From an uncultured Saprospiraceae bacterium (lineage in GTDB: Bacteria > Bacteroidota > Bacteroidia > Chitinophagales > Saprospiraceae), in NCBI GenBank assembly GCA_937969485.1, contig CALBVQ010000054.1:1-23524 (forward strand): DNA of 23,524 nt, given 5' to 3'. Both the position numbers and the translations under genes were made by a program. Position 1 is the stretch's first letter. Every line of letters starts with the position of its first letter. This document shows positions 23,364-23,524 of the stretch, one piece after another. The notes below the pieces were generated by a model. The model did no database searches. It saw only the letters and a program-made list of their open reading frames with translations, and had not been told where the DNA came from.

Positions 23364-23410
23364 AAAATAGAAAGAGGCTACTCAAAGTGAGACAGCCTCT
23401 TTCTATTTTT
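23364..23410 (+). terminator. Intrinsic terminator of pyk
   Basis: A 16-bp stem has arms AAAATAGAAAGAGGCT and AGCCTCTTTCTATTTT, with an inner CTCA/TGAG pair and a terminal T-run. The near-perfect A-rich symmetry would also stop transcription from the opposite side. Confidence 0.9.
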
Positions 23411-23524
23411 AACCCGAATTATGTATTAGGTTTTCGTCATGAGAGCTTAAAATGCAAAGAGAATGGGAGCTCAACAGTTCTTTTGAAGCGCAGGCGTGGT
23501 CACCATCACGGTGAGCATCAAAAG
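23411..23524 (-). repeat. Family 2 palindromic repeat, cut by window end
   Basis: It begins AACCCGAATTATGTATTAGG directly after the pyk terminator. It matches the reverse complement of the 10765-10945 copy with few differences. The hairpin arm AGTTCTTTTGA is at 23476-23486 and its partner begins at 23518. The element continues beyond the window. Confidence 0.85.

Noticed and set aside
1..23524. tRNA, rRNA, riboswitch or defence system
   Set aside because: No cloverleaf, rRNA core, known aptamer or defence-gene combination could be recognised on either strand.

Overview
The window looks like a chromosomal segment of an AT-rich member of the Bacteroidota, most likely a gliding Cytophagales-type marine bacterium. 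The evidence is the neighbouring gliding genes gldD and gldE in their usual linkage with ssb and mutY, a DUF2480 protein, a GYDIA-type GHMP kinase, and secreted proteins with Bacteroidota-style C-terminal ends. Several promoters also fit the Bacteroidota form TTG-N(19-23)-TAnnTTTG rather than the E. coli form. The exact genus is inference.

Layout: 1-77 is the tail of a short palindromic repeat (family 1). 325-2355 holds a stand-alone LytTR regulator and a secreted 520-residue protein. A terminator at 2552-2582 separates these from two minus-strand genes, a charged coiled-coil protein and asd (aspartate-semialdehyde dehydrogenase). On the plus strand, 5267-8842 encodes a multidomain secreted lamin-tail protein, a membrane-anchored endonuclease/exonuclease/phosphatase-fold protein whose catalytic histidines appear to be missing, and a DUF4177/ElaA acetyltransferase pair. 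8843-11000 is a repeat-rich island. A GHMP kinase gene that has lost a normal start codon sits between copies of two unrelated palindromic repeat families, one copy nested inside another.

From 11001 to 18527 everything is on the minus strand: two small doubtful or unknown membrane proteins; the cluster ECF sigma factor - mutY - ssb - gldE - gldD; and the pair tgt - LptF/LptG permease. A small secreted protein (18690-19151, plus) faces DUF2480 and scpB (minus), followed upstream by acpP. About 1.1 kb without a recognisable gene, containing another family 1 repeat, precedes pyruvate kinase (plus), which ends in a strong terminator. The window closes inside a third family 2 repeat.

Most genes are housekeeping: lysine/threonine-family amino acid synthesis (asd), DNA repair (mutY, ssb), tRNA modification (tgt), LPS export, chromosome segregation (scpB), fatty acid synthesis (acpP), glycolysis (pyk) and gliding (gldD/E). 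I found no transposase, CRISPR array, phage module, defence system, tRNA or rRNA. The less ordinary material is the two families of small inverted repeats, one with a compensatory base-pair change in a long hairpin, the nested insertion, the start-codon loss in the kinase, and missing key residues in two enzymes.
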